This document shows, in pieces, positions 63,190 through 64,000 of a stretch of DNA of 64,000 bases (positions are counted from its first letter, which is position 1; each line of letters starts with the position of its first letter). The DNA comes from Stomoxys calcitrans (lineage: Eukaryota > Arthropoda > Insecta > Diptera > Muscidae): NCBI RefSeq assembly GCF_963082655.1, contig NC_081552.1:50625280-50689279 (forward strand). Direction: 5' to 3'. The notes under the pieces were generated by a model, which saw nothing but the letters and a program-made list of their open reading frames with translations, did not search any database and was not told the origin of the DNA. The position numbers were made by a program, and so were the translations under genes.

Positions 63190-64000
63190 CAGAAAATGCT
63201 GCAAAAAAAAAGCTTTTTTAAACAAGGACAGAAAAGCAAGAGATAAATTAGTGTCCTTCGTAAGTAATGATAGCCTCGGATACGTCCGTGAGAAAAGAAT
63301 AGCCAAAGAAATGTGGGAGAGCTTGAAGAATGATTTCGCGAAGAAATCAATTACAATTCAAGTTTTGATTAGAAAGCAAATAATGAATATACGCTTAAAA
63401 GAAGCAGAATCTGTGGCGCAACATCTGATGAAATTTTAACATCTGACCAGGAACCTCAAGATGGCTGGAGCAAATGTTGAAAATAGTGATGTTCTTACGC
63501 AATTATTTATATCATTGCCAAAGAAATTTGATCCATTAATAACAACACTTCAAAATTTGGACGAATCCCAGTTGTCTTACAACATGGTAAAGGAAAGGCT
63601 GGTCTTAGAAGAAACAAAAATGGAGCATCGTTCAGAAGGGGTTGAATTTCAGTAAAAACAGCATTTGAAGGTAAAAAGAATTTGAAAAGAAATTTTCAAG
63701 GACGGTGTTACAAATGCCATAAATTTGGACATAAAGCAACTGATTGTCGTCAAAATGAAGCCAAAGTGCATTAAAAGACCCTAAATATACACAAAAAGAC
63801 CATAGCAAATCAGTTTATTTTATGCAGATGCAGATTATTCAAGTTCTGGTATGTCTTGCGTAAAATTTAGATTCTGGTGCAAGCGACCATTTGGTTAAGG
63901 GAAATGGTATTTAGAATCGATGGCAAAGCTTGTAACTCCCGTGGAGATAAGAATAGCTAAAGGCAATTAATTTCTGATTAAAAATTATAAAGGCATAACT
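63190..64000 (+). pseudogene. Copia-type gag-protease fragment
   Basis: The frame with stops reads VSFVSNDSLGYVREKRIAKE, MWESLKNDFAKKS, LFISLPKKFDPLITTLQNLD, then a CCHC knuckle (CYKCHKFGHKATDC near 63700-63745) and a protease motif LDSGASDHLVK near 63865-63900. Gag, zinc knuckle and aspartic protease are in Copia order. Stops after KF (63437) and FQ (63653) show it is dead or frame-disrupted. It runs off the window. Confidence 0.7.

Overview
The window looks like nuclear DNA of a higher fly, most likely a calyptrate (Muscidae such as Stomoxys or Musca). It is AT-rich and intron-containing. It is packed with repeats whose core (short TA run plus a GTCY-type microsatellite) resembles the Drosophila mini-me / INE-1 elements, and it carries calyptrate-style SINEs, mariner MITEs and jockey/CR1-type LINEs. 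Species is inferred, not proven.

Two protein-coding genes can be rebuilt exon by exon, with splice phases that chain without error. (1) On the + strand, 5064-21026, six exons encode a 620-residue thioredoxin-domain protein of the NME8/TXNDC3 group, an axoneme-associated family. (2) On the - strand, 61418-37830, nine exons encode a GTF3C2/TFIIIC110-like protein of about 3,547 residues: a giant low-complexity N-terminus with AT-hooks, five zinc-finger-like motifs, and a C-terminal WD-repeat region. The two genes converge. In both, introns are either tiny (58-77 bp, one of 222 bp) or 3.6-7.2 kb and full of transposons.

Layout: 1-293 BEL/Pao gag remnant; 1262-4270 two hairpin-ended repeat elements and an old satellite; 5064-21026 the thioredoxin gene, with introns 1, 4 and 5 filled by the same element families; 21027-37829 intergenic, almost wholly transposons; 37830-61418 the GTF3C2-like gene, with a nearly full-length LINE and a second LINE fragment in one intron and a further LINE fragment, a solo LTR and a tandem duplication in another; 61419-64000 tRNA-like SINE heads and the 5' part of a Copia gag-pol.

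The dominant theme is a superfamily of non-autonomous, probably Helentron-type elements, here called families A-E. They share one terminus (acaagtaa, then in A-C a near-perfect ttcggccgggccgaa hairpin), subterminal inverted repeats, and an interior built of ~150-154 bp units with two conserved boxes. Three antisense family A copies end 178, 40 and 20 bp upstream of exons 2, 5 and 6 of the thioredoxin gene. The last one leaves only a T-run and the AG between the transposon and the exon.
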